Source of the DNA: Phragmites australis | Taxonomy: Eukaryota; Streptophyta; Magnoliopsida; Poales; Poaceae | NCBI RefSeq assembly: GCF_958298935.1 | Contig: NC_084940.1 | Span: forward strand, 20,455,146-20,519,145 | DNA: 64,000 bases | Direction: 5' to 3' | Shown: in pieces, positions 22,186 to 33,458 of the stretch | Layout: each line of letters starts with the position of its first letter | Numbering within the stretch: the stretch's first letter is position 1 | Made by a program: the position numbers and the translations under genes | The notes under the pieces: model-generated | What the model saw: only the letters and a program-made list of their open reading frames with translations | Database searches by the model: none | Told to the model about the DNA's origin: nothing

Positions 22186-22807
22186 TAAGCGGACCAAACA
22201 CCACGACCACCATGAAAGACTTCGGTCAGACATTGTTGTACGTACGGTACACCTTTCTACTGACCGTTCTGTCATTCCAGGAAAAAGTGGACACATGGCA
22301 GGGTTTTGTGCACGAGGAGACCATCTCGCCGAATAGATTAGAGTAGGAGGGCCCCCGAGGACAACTCAGGAACAATATATTACTGAATGTAAATTTGTCT
22401 GAATTTAACCACTCACCAGACAGCTGTTAGCTTTTCGCCCAACCGATCCAGGAGAGGCATGCGCTCCGAGCTCAGGGTGCCCGGGAACTTGGTTCCCACG
22501 GCTGGGGCGCCCGAGCAGTGGGGGGCGCAAGGATCAGGCGATCCCGACCACTCATGCCCGAGCAGTAGGACCACTCGAGGACCCTTAGGGCCGAGCGGCG
22601 ACCTGGGCACTGAGGCCCTCGCAGTCGAGCTGCTTTTGCTTTTGATTGTCGATCTGTGACTTGAGAAAAATAGAGAAATTCTTTGCTTGGTGAGCTCTGT
22701 TAGTGCAGTACTCATTATAGACTGCTCTCATTTTCGACCCGAGACCTCTCGAATGCCTAGACCGGTGGGCAAAAGTAGGCAGAGGCATAACCCAGAGGTC
22801 CTATGGT

Positions 22808-22941
22808 TCGGTGGCGCCCAGGTATGACAGACCAGACCGAGCACCGACAGCCCGCCCCTAGGGCCTAGGCTCCGGACTACTCGAGCGGCTCGAGCGATAG
22901 GATTACCCGAGAACTCCAGGGGCTCGGTAGTGCCCGGGAGA
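22808..22941. repeat. Direct repeat in the D spacer, copy 2
   Basis: The second copy of the block at 22052-22185, about 756 bp downstream of the first. Confidence 0.8.
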
Positions 22942-23268
22942 CTGTCACGACACCGAACACCACAGCCTACCACAATAGACGTAAGTCAGCGCAACTGCCC
23001 GCGCGCATACCAATCAGGATTCTTTTATCAATGGGGAAAATGAGAGAGCGAACTTTTCTCGCACAATTGAGCATCTCACCAGACAGATTAAACATATGGA
23101 ATCCAGAAAAATGAAATTTTGACATAAGAAAGGCACATTGATATATGTATTGTATTGACAATTTTTTTTACAAGGTCGGGTGACTTACCCAGTTAGTGGT
23201 AGCCCCCGGTCAACTTGGGCGGGGGGAAGCCCCCGGCCTTGTTGACCTGAGCCTGCAAACTTGGCCAT

Positions 23269-24360
23269 CTACGGGAAGAACTTGCGCAGGTGCTCGATGT
23301 TCCACGGGTTGGGGAGCGGCTGCCCATCTTCTGTAGCCAACCGAAAGGAGCCTTCTCGCGGGACACCGATCACGGTAAAGGGGCCTTCCCACATAGGGGA
23401 TAGTTTATTCCTTCATTCACGTGATTGGATGTGTCGGAGAACTAGATCCCCCACCTCAAGAGACCGGGCCCGGATGTGACGCTGGTGGTAGCGCCGCAAG
23501 CTTTGCTGGTAGCGGGCTGCCCGGACGGCGGCACGCCGTCGGCGCTCTTCCAAATAGTCGACGTCATCGCGCCTTTGCTGCTCCTGTTTGCCTTCAGAGT
23601 AGGCATGCACCCGAGGGGAGCCTAGAGTGAGCTCGGAGGGGAGGACTGCCTCAGCGCCGTACACAAGGAAGAAAGGAGTCTCCCCGGTAGTGCGACTTGG
23701 CGTGGTCCGATTGGCCCATAGCACGGTAGGCAGCTCGTCGATCCACCCTTTCCCGTGCTTTGCGAGCACGTTGTAGGCCCGGGTTTTGAGCCCCTTCAGT
23801 ATCTCCGTGTTGGCGAGCTCGACCTGCCCATTGCTCCGAGGATGAGCGACAGAGGCAAAGCAGAGCTTGATGCCGAGGCTTTCGCAGTAGTCCCCGAACA
23901 GGGCACTTGTGAACTGAGTGCCATTATCGGTGATGATCCGGTTCGGGACACCAAAGCGACTGGTGATACCGTGGATAAACTGGAGCACCGTGTTCTTGGT
24001 CACCTTGATGACTGGAACCGCCTTCGGCCACTTGGTGAATTTGTCGATGGCGACGTAGAGGTACTCATAGCCCCCGATTGCTCGGGGGAATGGACCCAGA
24101 ATGTCCAGCCCCCAGACCGCGAAGGGCCATGACAGGGGGATGGTTTGAAGAGCCTGAGCTGGCTGGTGAATCTTCTTTGAGTGGAACTGGCACGCCCTGC
24201 AGCGCCGAACCAGCTCGGAAGCATCTTGGAGGGCTGAAGGCCAGTAGAAACCTTACCGGAAGGCCCTCCCGACCAACGTGCGGAACTATGCATGGTCACC
24301 GCACTCGCCCTCATGGACCTCAGCGAGAAGCTCGCTGCCTTCCGCCCCAGGTGATGCATT
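23269..24360 (-). pseudogene. Integrase of element D
   Basis: Minus-strand coding region. A zinc-binding C-R-A-C pair lies near 24190. The catalytic core follows with Asp in GLDILGPF, Asp in ITDNGTQF and Glu in GQVELAN, so the D-D-E triad looks intact. The C-terminal part ends with a WEGPF and HLRKFFP-type tail at a stop at 23269-23271, typical of Tat integrases without a chromodomain. A stop near 24255 and a frameshift near 23413 break the frame. It would insert the cDNA. Confidence 0.85.
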
Positions 24361-25140
24361 TCAAGAGGATGCCACCTGCGCTACGCCGGTAGAGATCCCT
24401 CGGAGCATAGCGTTTGGACTGCCGAGCAACTCTTTCAGCAGAAGCCTCATCCCCGGGGAGGAACTTTTCCTTCAAGTTCCCTCGGATCTCGTCCATCCAC
24501 GAGGCATCTTGAGAACGGACAGCAAGCACAGCATGCTCACCAGATGGTGGCACCCTGTCGGGGCTTCCCACTGAGAGCGCCGCCGGGGTCCCCTGAATTG
24601 AGCTCAAGGGTTCCCCTTCGTCCTGTTCGGCAGGCAGGATAGAAGGCCATGTGAGTCTTTCTTCAAAGACTCTAGCAGGGATGCTCGCACGGGAGGAGGC
24701 CAGGCGAGAGAGGTTGTCGGCCAGAGCGTTGTCACGGTGAGGGATGTACCGCGGCTCCAGGCCATCGAAGCGCTTCTCCAGCTTCCTGACTGCCGCCACG
24801 TATGCCGCCATTTGAGGATCCATGCACTGGTACTCTTTCGATACCTGGTTGACCACCAGCTGGGAGTCTCCCTTTGACCAGGAGGCAACGAATCCCGAGG
24901 CCCACCGTGGCTCGGAGGCCGGCGATGAAGCCCTCATATTCAGCCATGTTGTTGGATGCGTGGAATTGCAGTTGTACGACGTACCAGAGTTCTTCACCCG
25001 TTGGGGAGGTGAGAACCACTCCGGCCCCCGCGCCTTTCAGCGTGAGGGAACTGTTGAAGTGCATAATCCAGTACCCGGGCGAATCATGCCCGGGATATGT
25101 GGAGATTTCTTCTTGGACGACCTCAGGGACGGGTGTCCAC
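24361..25140 (-). pseudogene. Second (acquired, plant/archaeal-type) RNase H of element D and linker
   Basis: After the retroviral-type RNase H a second RNase H domain begins near 25075 (GYWIMHF). It continues with GAGAGVVL, NNMAEYEG and, after a frameshift near 24890, KGDSQLVVNQV. Dual RNase H is a described property of Tat-lineage elements. The canonical catalytic Asp after HF reads Asn here (codon at 25053-25055). The tail to 24361 links to integrase. Confidence 0.8.
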
Positions 25141-26144
25141 TCTGCTACAAAGTCAGAGAGCGCCTGGCTTTTGATTGCCTGGTGGCTGTCAAAGTGCAGG
25201 TCGAACTCCACCAGCTCCACCGCCCACTTGACGATGCGCCTGGTGCCTTCTCGGTTCCAGAGGATGGGCCCCAGTGGGTATGTAGTAACCACTGAGACCT
25301 TGTGCGCTTGAAAGTAGTGGCGTAGCTTTCGGGAAGCGATGAGCACAGCGTAGAGCAGCTTCTGAGCTTGGGGGTATCTTGTCTTGGCCTCCTGGAGGAC
25401 ATCACTAATGAAGTACACTGGTCGCTGTACCCGGCAGGCCCGGACTATGGCTTCACCCGAGGGCCTGCTACAGCCCCCGAGCTCGGCGACGTGGTCGGGG
25501 CTGACCGGGTGCTTGGGCTCGACTCCCTGGTCGGGTGGAGCCAAGTGCTCGGGCTCGACCCCCTGGTTGGGAGGAGCCAAGTGCTCGGGCTTGACCCCCT
25601 GGTCGGGGGGAGCCGCGAGGACGGGGGAGTGCTCGGGGGCAGCCGGGAGCTGGGACCCAGCACCTGACCCCCTGCACTCATCGCGCTCAACCACCAGTAC
25701 CATGCTCACGACCTGAGGAGTGGTCGAGATGTAGAGCAGTAGTGGCTCACCTTCGGTGGGGGCCACCAGTATGGGTGGCGAGGTGAGATACTTCTTCAGA
25801 TCACGAAAGGCCTGCTCGGCCTCTGGTGTCCAGTCGAAATGACCAGTCTTCTTCAGAAGCTTGAAAAGGGGGAGTCCTCGCTCCCCGAGTTTGGAGATGA
25901 AGCGCCCGAGGGCCGCCATGCAGCCGGCGAGACGCTGAACCTCCTTGAGTCGAGCCGGGGGTCGCATCTGCATGATGGCCTGGATCTTCTCTAGATTGGC
26001 CTCGATCCCTCGGCCGAAAACCAAGAAAATGAGGAGCTTGCCCACAGGCACCCCGAAGACATACTTCTCGGGGTTGAGCTTCAGGCAGGTAGTGCGGAGA
26101 CTGTTGAAAGTCTCGGCAAGATCTTCGAGCAGGGTGGCGCGGTC
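25141..26144 (-). pseudogene. Thumb/connection and first RNase H of element D, with an internal 12-residue repeat
   Basis: Minus-strand continuation of RT (LNPEKY near 26070; GIEANLEKIQAI near 26000), then RNase H (P-L-L-L-Y-I-S near 25740 to VQRPVYFISDVL near 25415 and KTRYPQAQKLLYAV). Between the β-strand ending VVERDE and VQRPVYF lies an extra stretch of roughly 80 residues, rich in Pro/Glu/His, that contains three 12-residue repeats (APPDQGVEPEHL type). Confidence 0.78.
25515..25625 (-). repeat. 36-bp coding minisatellite inside RNase H of element D
   Basis: Three near-identical 36-bp units encode APPDQGVKPEHL, APPNQGVEPEHL and APPDQGVEPKHP. The array lies in a loop of the RNase H domain and keeps the frame. 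Confidence 0.85.
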
Positions 26145-26800
26145 TCAGGATTTGACCACGAGATTGTCGATGTAGGCCACGACGTTGCGGCCAACTTGCA
26201 AATCAAGGGTGATGCGGATAGCACGCTGGAAAGAAGACCCAGCGTTGGGCAAACCAAAAGGCATCGACACATAGCAATAAGTCCCCACCGGAGTGGTAAA
26301 AGCAGTTTTTTCTTCATCCTCTATGGCCATGCGAATCTGGTGATAACCAGAGTTTGCATCTAAAAAACACAAAAGATCACATCCCGCGGTTGCATCTACA
26401 ATCTGATCTATGCGGGGCAAAGGAAAAGGATCTTTGGGGCAAGCCTTGTTTAGATCGGTGTAGTCCATGCACATGCGGAGCTTGCCGTTGGCCTTCGGGA
26501 CGATAACTGGGTTTGCCAGCCATTCGGGGTGGAGGACCTCTCGGATGAATCCGGCGTCAAGGAGCTTGCTGACTTGCTCCCGGATGAACTCCTGGCGCTC
26601 GGGCGCCTGCCGCCGGACCTTCTGTTTCACCGGGCGTGCGTCCGGGCGCACAGCCAGGTGGTGCTCGATCACCTCCTTAGGGATCCCGGGCATATCGGAC
26701 GGCTGCCATACAAACACGTCCACGTTAGCCCGGAGGAAGGTGATGAGCGTGCTTTCCTATTTGCCGCCCAGGTCACCGCCGATTCGGACAACCTGGGAGG
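26145..26800 (-). pseudogene. Reverse transcriptase of element D
   Basis: Minus-strand RT from DMPGIP (about 26690) through KLRMCMDYTDLNKACPKD (about 26440) to MPFGLPNAG (about 26255). The Y-x-D-D box reads Y-I-D-N: the codon at 26163-26165 is AAT, so the second catalytic Asp is lost. In-frame stops are TAG at 26757-26759, just upstream, and TGA at 26145-26147. Confidence 0.88.
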
Positions 26801-27339
26801 CGTCTTCGCCCACCACGACCTCCTTCGTAGGAACGGAGGCGTCGGCAGCGAGTTGGGGTTTGGATGAAGAGGGTCCCGGGCCCCCTGGACGACCTTCGAC
26901 CTCGGCTCGGGCTGAGACCAAGGCCGAGTATAACTGCTCGGCATAAGAGGTGGCACTGCTAGTCTCGGCGGACACGGAGATGGGGCCTGCTGGGCCCGGC
27001 ATCTTAACCATGAGGTACGCATAGTGCGTGACCACCATGAATCGAGAGTGCGCCAGGCGCCCGAGGATAGCGTTGTAGGGGAGGGGGAGCTCCACGACAT
27101 CGAAGATGACGTTCTCCGTTGTCCCGGCTCCCGAATGTTACGGGCAACTTGACCTGCCCGAGGGGCAGGGAATGCCCGGGTGTCACCCCGTAAAATGGGA
27201 GCGACAGCTTAAGGCGCCTGAAGGGCACCTGTAGCTTCTCGAAAGCCTCCTTGGAGAGGAGGTTAAGGCTTGCGCCCCCGTCGATCAGCACTCTGCTGAC
27301 CTTCACATTGCAGATGGTGGGGGACACTACCAAGGGTAG
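26801..27339 (-). pseudogene. Protease region of element D
   Basis: The minus-strand sequence contains a retropepsin-like start with I-D-G-G-A-S (about 27288), the D-G-G variant of the D-S/T-G triad usual in Tat elements. It also has the conserved YNAILGR block near 27070. The frame shifts by one between 27130 and 27095. Confidence 0.8.
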
Positions 27340-27704
27340 TCACCCCACGCCTGCAGTACTGGCGGGGTGATCGGCCAAGCTGAATGTGATCGGGGCATCC
27401 GACCACTTCAGGGGCCTTACGGCCTCTTCACTCGGGGTCGCCGAGCACACCTCGCGCCGCGTGGTTTTGACGCTACGACGGGAGGAGGGCGTGTACGCGC
27501 CTCCGTCGACGAAGGCGATGGTGTGCTCAGGCTCCTGGAAGCCGAGCTCTGGGTTGTTGGGGGCGACTTCGTCGTCGCCACCCTGGCAGGGCTTCTCGCG
27601 GTCCCTTTGGCGCTGCTCGATGAGGCCCTTGACCGTGCAGTAGTCCGTGAGGTCATGCCACCTGGTCTGGTGAATCGGGCAGCACTTCCCCGGCTCGGGC
27701 CCCG

Positions 27705-27790
27705 CAGGAGCGGGGGCCCTTGCCGGAGCGGGAGCCCTTGCGGGGGCCGGAGCCCTTGCAGGAGCCGGAGCCCTAGGAGGGGCTCGGGCC
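27705..27790 (-). repeat. 18-bp coding repeats in gag linker of element D
   Basis: Four units encode A-R-A-P-A-P in tandem, just before the zinc-binding motif. Confidence 0.8.
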
Positions 27791-28262
27791 GGGGCCCTTG
27801 CCAGCGTGGGCCGTCTTTCGGTGTCCGCCCGACGTGCTAGCCGGCGGTCGGGCTCCTGGGCCAGCCCCCGGGCGGGGCCTTGGGCTGGCTCAATGGGGAC
27901 AGCCTCGCGCCTCCTTCTCTTTTTCTTTTCCCGCCTGTCGGAGCGGGAAAGACCTGGTTGATCGGCGGCGGGGTGCTCAGGGCGCGGAATGTGCCACGCC
28001 CGAGCTTTCGCCGCCTTGGCGCACTTGTCGGCCAGCGCGAAAAGTTCCGCGGTGGTCTTGACCTCGTGCGTACCTAGCTTCTCGAGCATCCGCTCGTCGT
28101 GGACGCCCTGTCGGAATGCGACAATGACGGCGTGGGGGGTTATCCGCGGGATGGTGTTGCGGACCTGGCTGAAGCGCTTAATAAAGTGTTGCAGCGTCTC
28201 CCCCTCCCGCTGCTTGACGGCGTGGAGGTCGCACTCCAGGCCGGGGCGCGTGAATGTGCCCT

Positions 28263-28267
28263 GAAAA
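28263..28267. repeat. Target-site duplication GAAAA, left copy (solo LTR I)
   Basis: GAAAA precedes TG at 28268 and is repeated at 32381-32385. Confidence 0.93.
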
Positions 28268-31200
28268 TGTAACACCCTGATTTTCAGATTTCTCAAATTT
28301 TTAAAATTTTCCAAGATTATTGAATAGCTTCACCAGTAGTATAGGTTTAAAACCTATTTTCTCAATCAATCAATCAATATAGGTTATTATTTTGTGTGCA
28401 TTGCATGCTGAGTTTTGCTAGGAGCCAGGTAAATGCATTAGAGTTCTTTTTCTTTTCTTTCTCTTTGGTGTTTTGAGTGAAAAAGATTTTGAAAAGGTTT
28501 TACAAAACTCAGTAGTGAATAAGTTAAGGATCTTAATGGTTGGAATTCAAAATCTTTGAATTCATCATCTATTCAATCCTTGATCATGCCTGATCCTTCT
28601 ACAGCTCAATTCAAATCTTATCAAAATCCTTGTTTAAAGTCAATCTCTCCTCTTTCTCAAAATTCTACCCAAATCCAAGTTCAAATTCCTTATCTACTCC
28701 TATTCTTGTTCAACCTTATCTTTTTGTTTCTCTCAAATTCACTCCAAACTCAATTCAAATTCAAATCCTATTCAAATTTCTCTGCAAAAGTTTCTTTTCT
28801 AAACCCTAAATATACCTAAAGTATTTTTGGGCTCAATCTTTCTCAAGTCCAAACCCTTAGCTAAGTCTTCTAGATGGCCCAACAAAGGATCCACGAAATC
28901 TGTAAATTTTCGCGGAGTCCTGGACAGCCTCATCTTCGCATGACGTTTTGGAGTTCAAAATGGCCACAAATGCAAATCTTTACAATATCAAAGTTGTAGG
29001 TCTCGTCGAGAGTTTTGATTTGAACCTATGGAAGTCCTCTTTTGGATAATGGAGCTTGGAGTTATGGCCCCCGAAATCAGTGCTGCGCAGAGAAGTCCGA
29101 GTTCAAACAGTTTATCTTGTGGCGCATTTTTGGAAATCAACATGGCATTTTAAGAAGTTCCAATAACTACCAAAGTTGTATATCCTTTCGAGTACTACAA
29201 TTTAGAATTAAGAAACGTCTAATTTGGAGTCCGTACGACAGAGATATCATCCTCGCAATACAGAGCTGCGAAAAAGGAAATCGTAACCGACTCGAACTCG
29301 AATCCGAATCGTGTTCGGTTTGGACTCCACCTCATCCAGTCATCCCTAGCCCTATATATATGAGTTGCACGCCCTCTCCTACCTCTATTCTATGCCCCCA
29401 AGCCCTAGAAGTCGCTGCTGCCCTGCCCGTGAGTCGCCGGAGCACCGCCGTTCGCCGGAGTCGCCGCCGTCGCCGCCCGTGATGTCCTACGTCGTCTACT
29501 CCGCGAATCCTTCTTCCTCGACCACCAAAGCAACGTGAGGACCTCTTCTTCTCCTCCTTTACTACTGTTTTAGCATCATACTAAGTCTCTAGCCAAGCCC
29601 TAGCCCCGGCCAAAGCCCGATCTAAGTTGCCACGGTCGTCACCGTCATGGACAGCCGCAAGACAGCCGCGCTGTAGCTGATTGACATCAATGTTCCCGAC
29701 CGACCAGAGGTCAAATCACCAAGCCCTTTCACCGGTGCATGTCCCATGATGTTTCCCACACCCTCACCAACTGGTTTGGCCAGTAGGTTAGCCAAACTAT
29801 CGAAATCAAGATCGACATACCTGCTGTCCGGTTTCTGGACGTGTTCAGCACGCGCACCGGATTTGCAATCGCGTCCCCTGTCAATCCGAAAGCCGTATGG
29901 ATGCACCAACCACGTCACGGCGTGTCCCATGGAGTCTTCTATGTTACCCTAGGAGCCCATCCCCGTTTGTGCAGCGACATGACCAGGACGCCAATGCCAA
30001 CCACAGCATGTCGCTGCCATCAACCGTTTAATCTGTGCTGATCGTTCTTCCTTTCAGTGGATGATCTACCAAAACCCATGCCATAGCATTGTGTTCCTGG
30101 GTTATATGAACATCCTTGTTCAAACGGTTTCTCAAATTTCATAGCCAATCTCCTGGAACGCGAGCATCTTCGTTCCTGCATTTGTTCGCGGTCACCACCA
30201 AACCTAGAAGCAGTCATCGCTGTTTTGCCGCTACCTCGGATGACCCCTTCCAAAACCAACCATACCGCTGAGTTAGTCTTTCCCCGTTCTACGCCATGCT
30301 CCCCTCATTTCACTAAAACACCACTGAAGCCGATATCGATGTTTGTGGCCACTTACCCGATCGCCATCTTCGACGAAACCCGAACCACCACCGCCATATA
30401 GAGTGACCAGTAGTATCCTTAACCTAGAAGTGCAACCTTCGGCCTTTTTGATCCATCATAGGTGTTCGATACTAGACCTCAGCGTATCCCTTCTTTAATC
30501 CTAGATAGTACTTGCATAGCATGCAAAATCATCACCCCATCATTCTCCTTAGCCTAGTCAGTGAAGTCTAGTCTGCTCAAAACTTCTTGAGTCTTGCATA
30601 ATAATGTTGTCAAGCCTGACACAGTGAATGTGTAATAATACCTTTCCCATAGGAAGATAGTTCTGAAAAATCAGCATTTCTTTTCAGCCTAATCCGTCTC
30701 CCGAAAGTTGTTCTCTTTTCATCTTAACTCCGATTTAGGCGATTTTTATGTCTAAATGTTCCTAAAATCATCCCTATCCAACCATAGTGTTTTTAAAGTG
30801 TTTTAATGATGTTTGGTATGTTGTTCTTAGTGTTTTCTTTTGTGTTGTTTGTCGGTAGTTCTCGCGATTAGTCGCTAACGTTCTGGAGCAGTTCGAGGGA
30901 CTTCAAGACCAAGATTTCGACAACACTGAGCAGTATTGGGAAAAAGGCAAGTGTCCTTGATCATATTGAACCTATGTTTTTAAATGTTTTGTTTTACAAA
31001 ATTGCATGCAGTGTCAATATGATGGGTAGTCACCTATGTTAGAGTTTTCCCTAGATTTTCCCTTATCATCCCTTGGAACCTAGATGGTTTATGGTTAGGT
31101 GTCTTTTATGGGTAGATTGCTTAGCCATGCTTTTGGGATACTAGGAAGTGTCATAGTCTTGACTAATGAACATATGCAACAATGGTCGTTAATGTGTTAA

Positions 31201-32380
31201 TGGTCTAGCAACATGGAACCTTAGGCCTTGAGCAAAGTGGTTGTCATGGTTATGATGTTGGTTTAGTGTTTGCTCAAGTAACCTAAGTAAGGACCGATTC
31301 GTGGAGCGATAACCCAAGAAGTAACATACCAACCACGAGGCCGATATGGGTAAGGTGTGACATACTGATTAGAGTCTGTCCAGTGTGTGTTGGGTCAGCA
31401 CAAAAGGGGGCTTCTGGGTAGGAGCTGTTGCTTGTGTAAAGCCTGGCGGTGAAACCTAGTGGGCAGACATGCACTGGATTAGTCTCTGGTTAGTGGAAAG
31501 TGTCATACAGTGATTCTTGGCGGCACACCACTGGCGTGTGTTAAGTGTTTCGCGAACACGGCAACATGGAATTCACTGACTCTTGGGTAAAGTTGGACAA
31601 CCTCTGCAGAGTGTAAAACTGTTATAACAGCCATGCTCACGGATATGAGAGACTTGGATCCTCACATGATTAGTGGGTTGTGATTATGGGTTGTAGTTAT
31701 GGATTTGGTTGTGGTTATAGTTCTAGTATGGGGAGTACTAGATGGTTGTGGTTATAGTTCTAGTACGGGGAGTACTAGATGGTTGTGGTTATGGTTCTGG
31801 TACAGAGAGTACTAGATGGTTGTGGTTTTGGTTATAGTACAGGGAGTACTAGAAGGTTATGGTGTGCAAGGTGGGGAGCCTTGTATGCTGCGTGTTGGAC
31901 TGTATGGGTTACATTCATTTAATAACTGCTTAATGCTTTTGAGTCCAAAAATGTTTTCATTACTCGCATTTACGCAAAAATAGCATTTGTTAGCCTATTC
32001 TTGGTATAAGCCTGCATATCATTACTTTCCCCCACTTGCTGAGTACTCTATGTGCTCACACTTGCTATTTTCCCTATACCATGCGATATGTATGCTGCTG
32101 CTCAGTGAGTGAAGATGTTGAAGACTATCAAGACGAGGTTGTGACGTTCTAGGCGCGTGTCTCCCGGTCAGTTGCCTGCGGTGTTGTTGGGCACCAGTGC
32201 TTCTATTCCGCTGCAGATATCTTCATAGAAGACAATATATGTCAATTGCTGTAAGAGTTTAACGTTTATTTAATAAAAGTATTGCTTTTGTTACTTCACC
32301 TGTGACATCCTTATGTGTGTTGAACATCCTGGGCACACATAAGCCGCATCTGGTTTTGGCCGTTAAAACCGGGTGTGACA
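28268..32380 (+). mobile_element. Solo LTR I, Ty3/gypsy, inside gag of element D
   Basis: A 4113-bp segment with termini TGTAACACCC and GTGTGACA, and a perfect TSD GAAAA. It carries no coding domain. Deleting it and one TSD copy leaves the D gag in one frame (codon phase agrees on both sides). It is the same family as solo LTR J (55164-58971), which is in the opposite orientation; the first few hundred bases look about 90% alike by eye. Confidence 0.95.
31707..31854 (+). repeat. 37-bp minisatellite, four copies, in solo LTR I
   Basis: Units start at 31707, 31744, 31781 and 31818 and share GGTTGTGGTT and GGGAGTACTAGA. The array is absent from the matching place in solo LTR J (about 55680-55740). 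Confidence 0.9.
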
Positions 32381-32385
32381 GAAAA

Positions 32386-33419
32386 TTAGCCACGAACTGG
32401 TGGCAAAGATCATCCCAGGAGCTGATAGATCCTGGGGGTAAGTTCATAAGCCATGAGCGGGCAGAGCCCCTCAAGGCAACATGAAAGTAGTTAGCCATCA
32501 CCTTTTCGCTGTCACCAGCCGCCTGGACAGCGATGGTGTATATCTGGAGGAACTCGACAGGGTCGATGGACCCGTCGTACTTCTCTGGCAGCTCGGGGCG
32601 GAACTTGGTGGGCCATTTGACCCGGCGGAGCTCACTGGTGAAGGCACGACACCCGGTGTTGTACCCTGCGGCTCGGGCAGCGCCCTTGGGCGGTGAACGC
32701 CAGTGAGCCGGGGAGCCCCGGCGATCATGGGCCGACAAAGAGGAAGACTGGTCCTCAGCTTCAGCCTCCTACCGGGTCTCCTGCTGGCGCTCGAGAGTGA
32801 CGCGCGCGTTTTCGATGCCCCTCCGCTCGTTGAGGTGTAAGCGGAGGTTCTGGGTTCTGGAAGTGGCCAGGGGGGCGGCGCTCTGCCTGGAGGCCCCCCG
32901 GCCAGCGCGAACGCCACCCGACGATGGGCCGATCCTAGCGGCGCCACACTGGGTGGTGGCGCGGGAACTCTTGGTCAGCACCTGGCGGCGGGCAGTGCCG
33001 ACCAGGGCGGCTACTTCCTGGAGCCAGCGGCCCTCCGGGGTTTCCGCCGCCGCCTGGACTGGCGGGTGCCTGAGGAGAGCGTGCGCCGCAAGCAGCGTGC
33101 TCCCGGGACTGGCCTCGCCAAAGGCGAGTCTACGCCGGAGAGGCGCCCGGCGATGTCCAGACGCGGACCTGGCGGCAGGAGTTTCAGCCACCTGCTGGGG
33201 GTTGGGTGGTGCACCGGCGATGGCGGTAGCGGCCCTGCTGGGCCCAGCGCCCTGGTCCCCTAGAGAGGGGAACGCCGCGCGTGCAGATCGCGGCTGCTGC
33301 TGGGACGCAGCAGCGACTGGGGCCTCTTGTGTGAGGGGCTCCATTAACCCACTGGAGCTGGAACCGGAATGTTGGAGGCGATGACCACCGGCCATTTTTT
33401 TGCAGAAGAAAACAAACAA
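32386..33419 (-). pseudogene. gag of element D, N-terminal part
   Basis: The minus-strand ORF begins with candidate Met codons at 33419 and 33395 (MAGGHRLQ). A low-complexity Ala/Arg/Pro region follows, then the capsid core (FRPELPEKYDGSIDPVEFLQ, near 32580; ARSWLMNLPPGSI near 32450) up to the insertion of LTR I. One in-frame TAG at 32769-32771 separates the two halves, at a place where CAG would restore Gln. An antisense ORF at 32797-33384 is a shadow. Confidence 0.85.
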
Positions 33420-33438
33420 ATAAATTCAGGGATGCTTC

Positions 33439-33456
33439 CCCCCTACCTGCGCGCCA
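33439..33456 (-). promoter_or_regulatory. Primer binding site of element D
   Basis: On the minus strand TGGCGCGCAGGTAGGGGG starts 2 bp inside the right LTR. The TGG start fits a tRNA CCA end. The tRNA species is not assigned. Confidence 0.7.
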
Positions 33457-33458
33457 GC

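Larger units (their letters stand above)
21593..23268. other. Convergent intergenic spacer of element D
   Basis: Non-coding region between the 3' end of the antisense gene and the 3' end of pol. It contains a direct repeat of about 134 bp (22052-22185 and 22808-22941) and two GGGGGCT-like motifs near 23201-23237. Short ORFs here show no domain. Confidence 0.65.
27340..28267 (-). pseudogene. gag of element D, C-terminal part
   Basis: Continues the gag frame across solo LTR I. It contains the capsid C-terminal block (REGETLQHFIKRFSQVRNTI, near 28200), a basic RREKKKRRRR stretch and a Pro/Ala/Arg linker with 18-bp repeats. A zinc-binding C-P-I-H...C motif lies near 27670. It ends in TGA at 27340-27342. 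Confidence 0.85.

Noticed and set aside
28556..30259. ORFs in solo LTR I suggestive of a host gene with low-complexity exons
   Set aside because: The same sequence occurs in solo LTR J in the other orientation, and the whole segment is bounded by TG...CA and a GAAAA duplication.
32797..33384. 195-codon plus-strand ORF opposite gag of D
   Set aside because: It is antisense to a low-complexity Ala/Arg-rich gag region. GC-rich codons open the opposite frame, and there is no promoter or domain.
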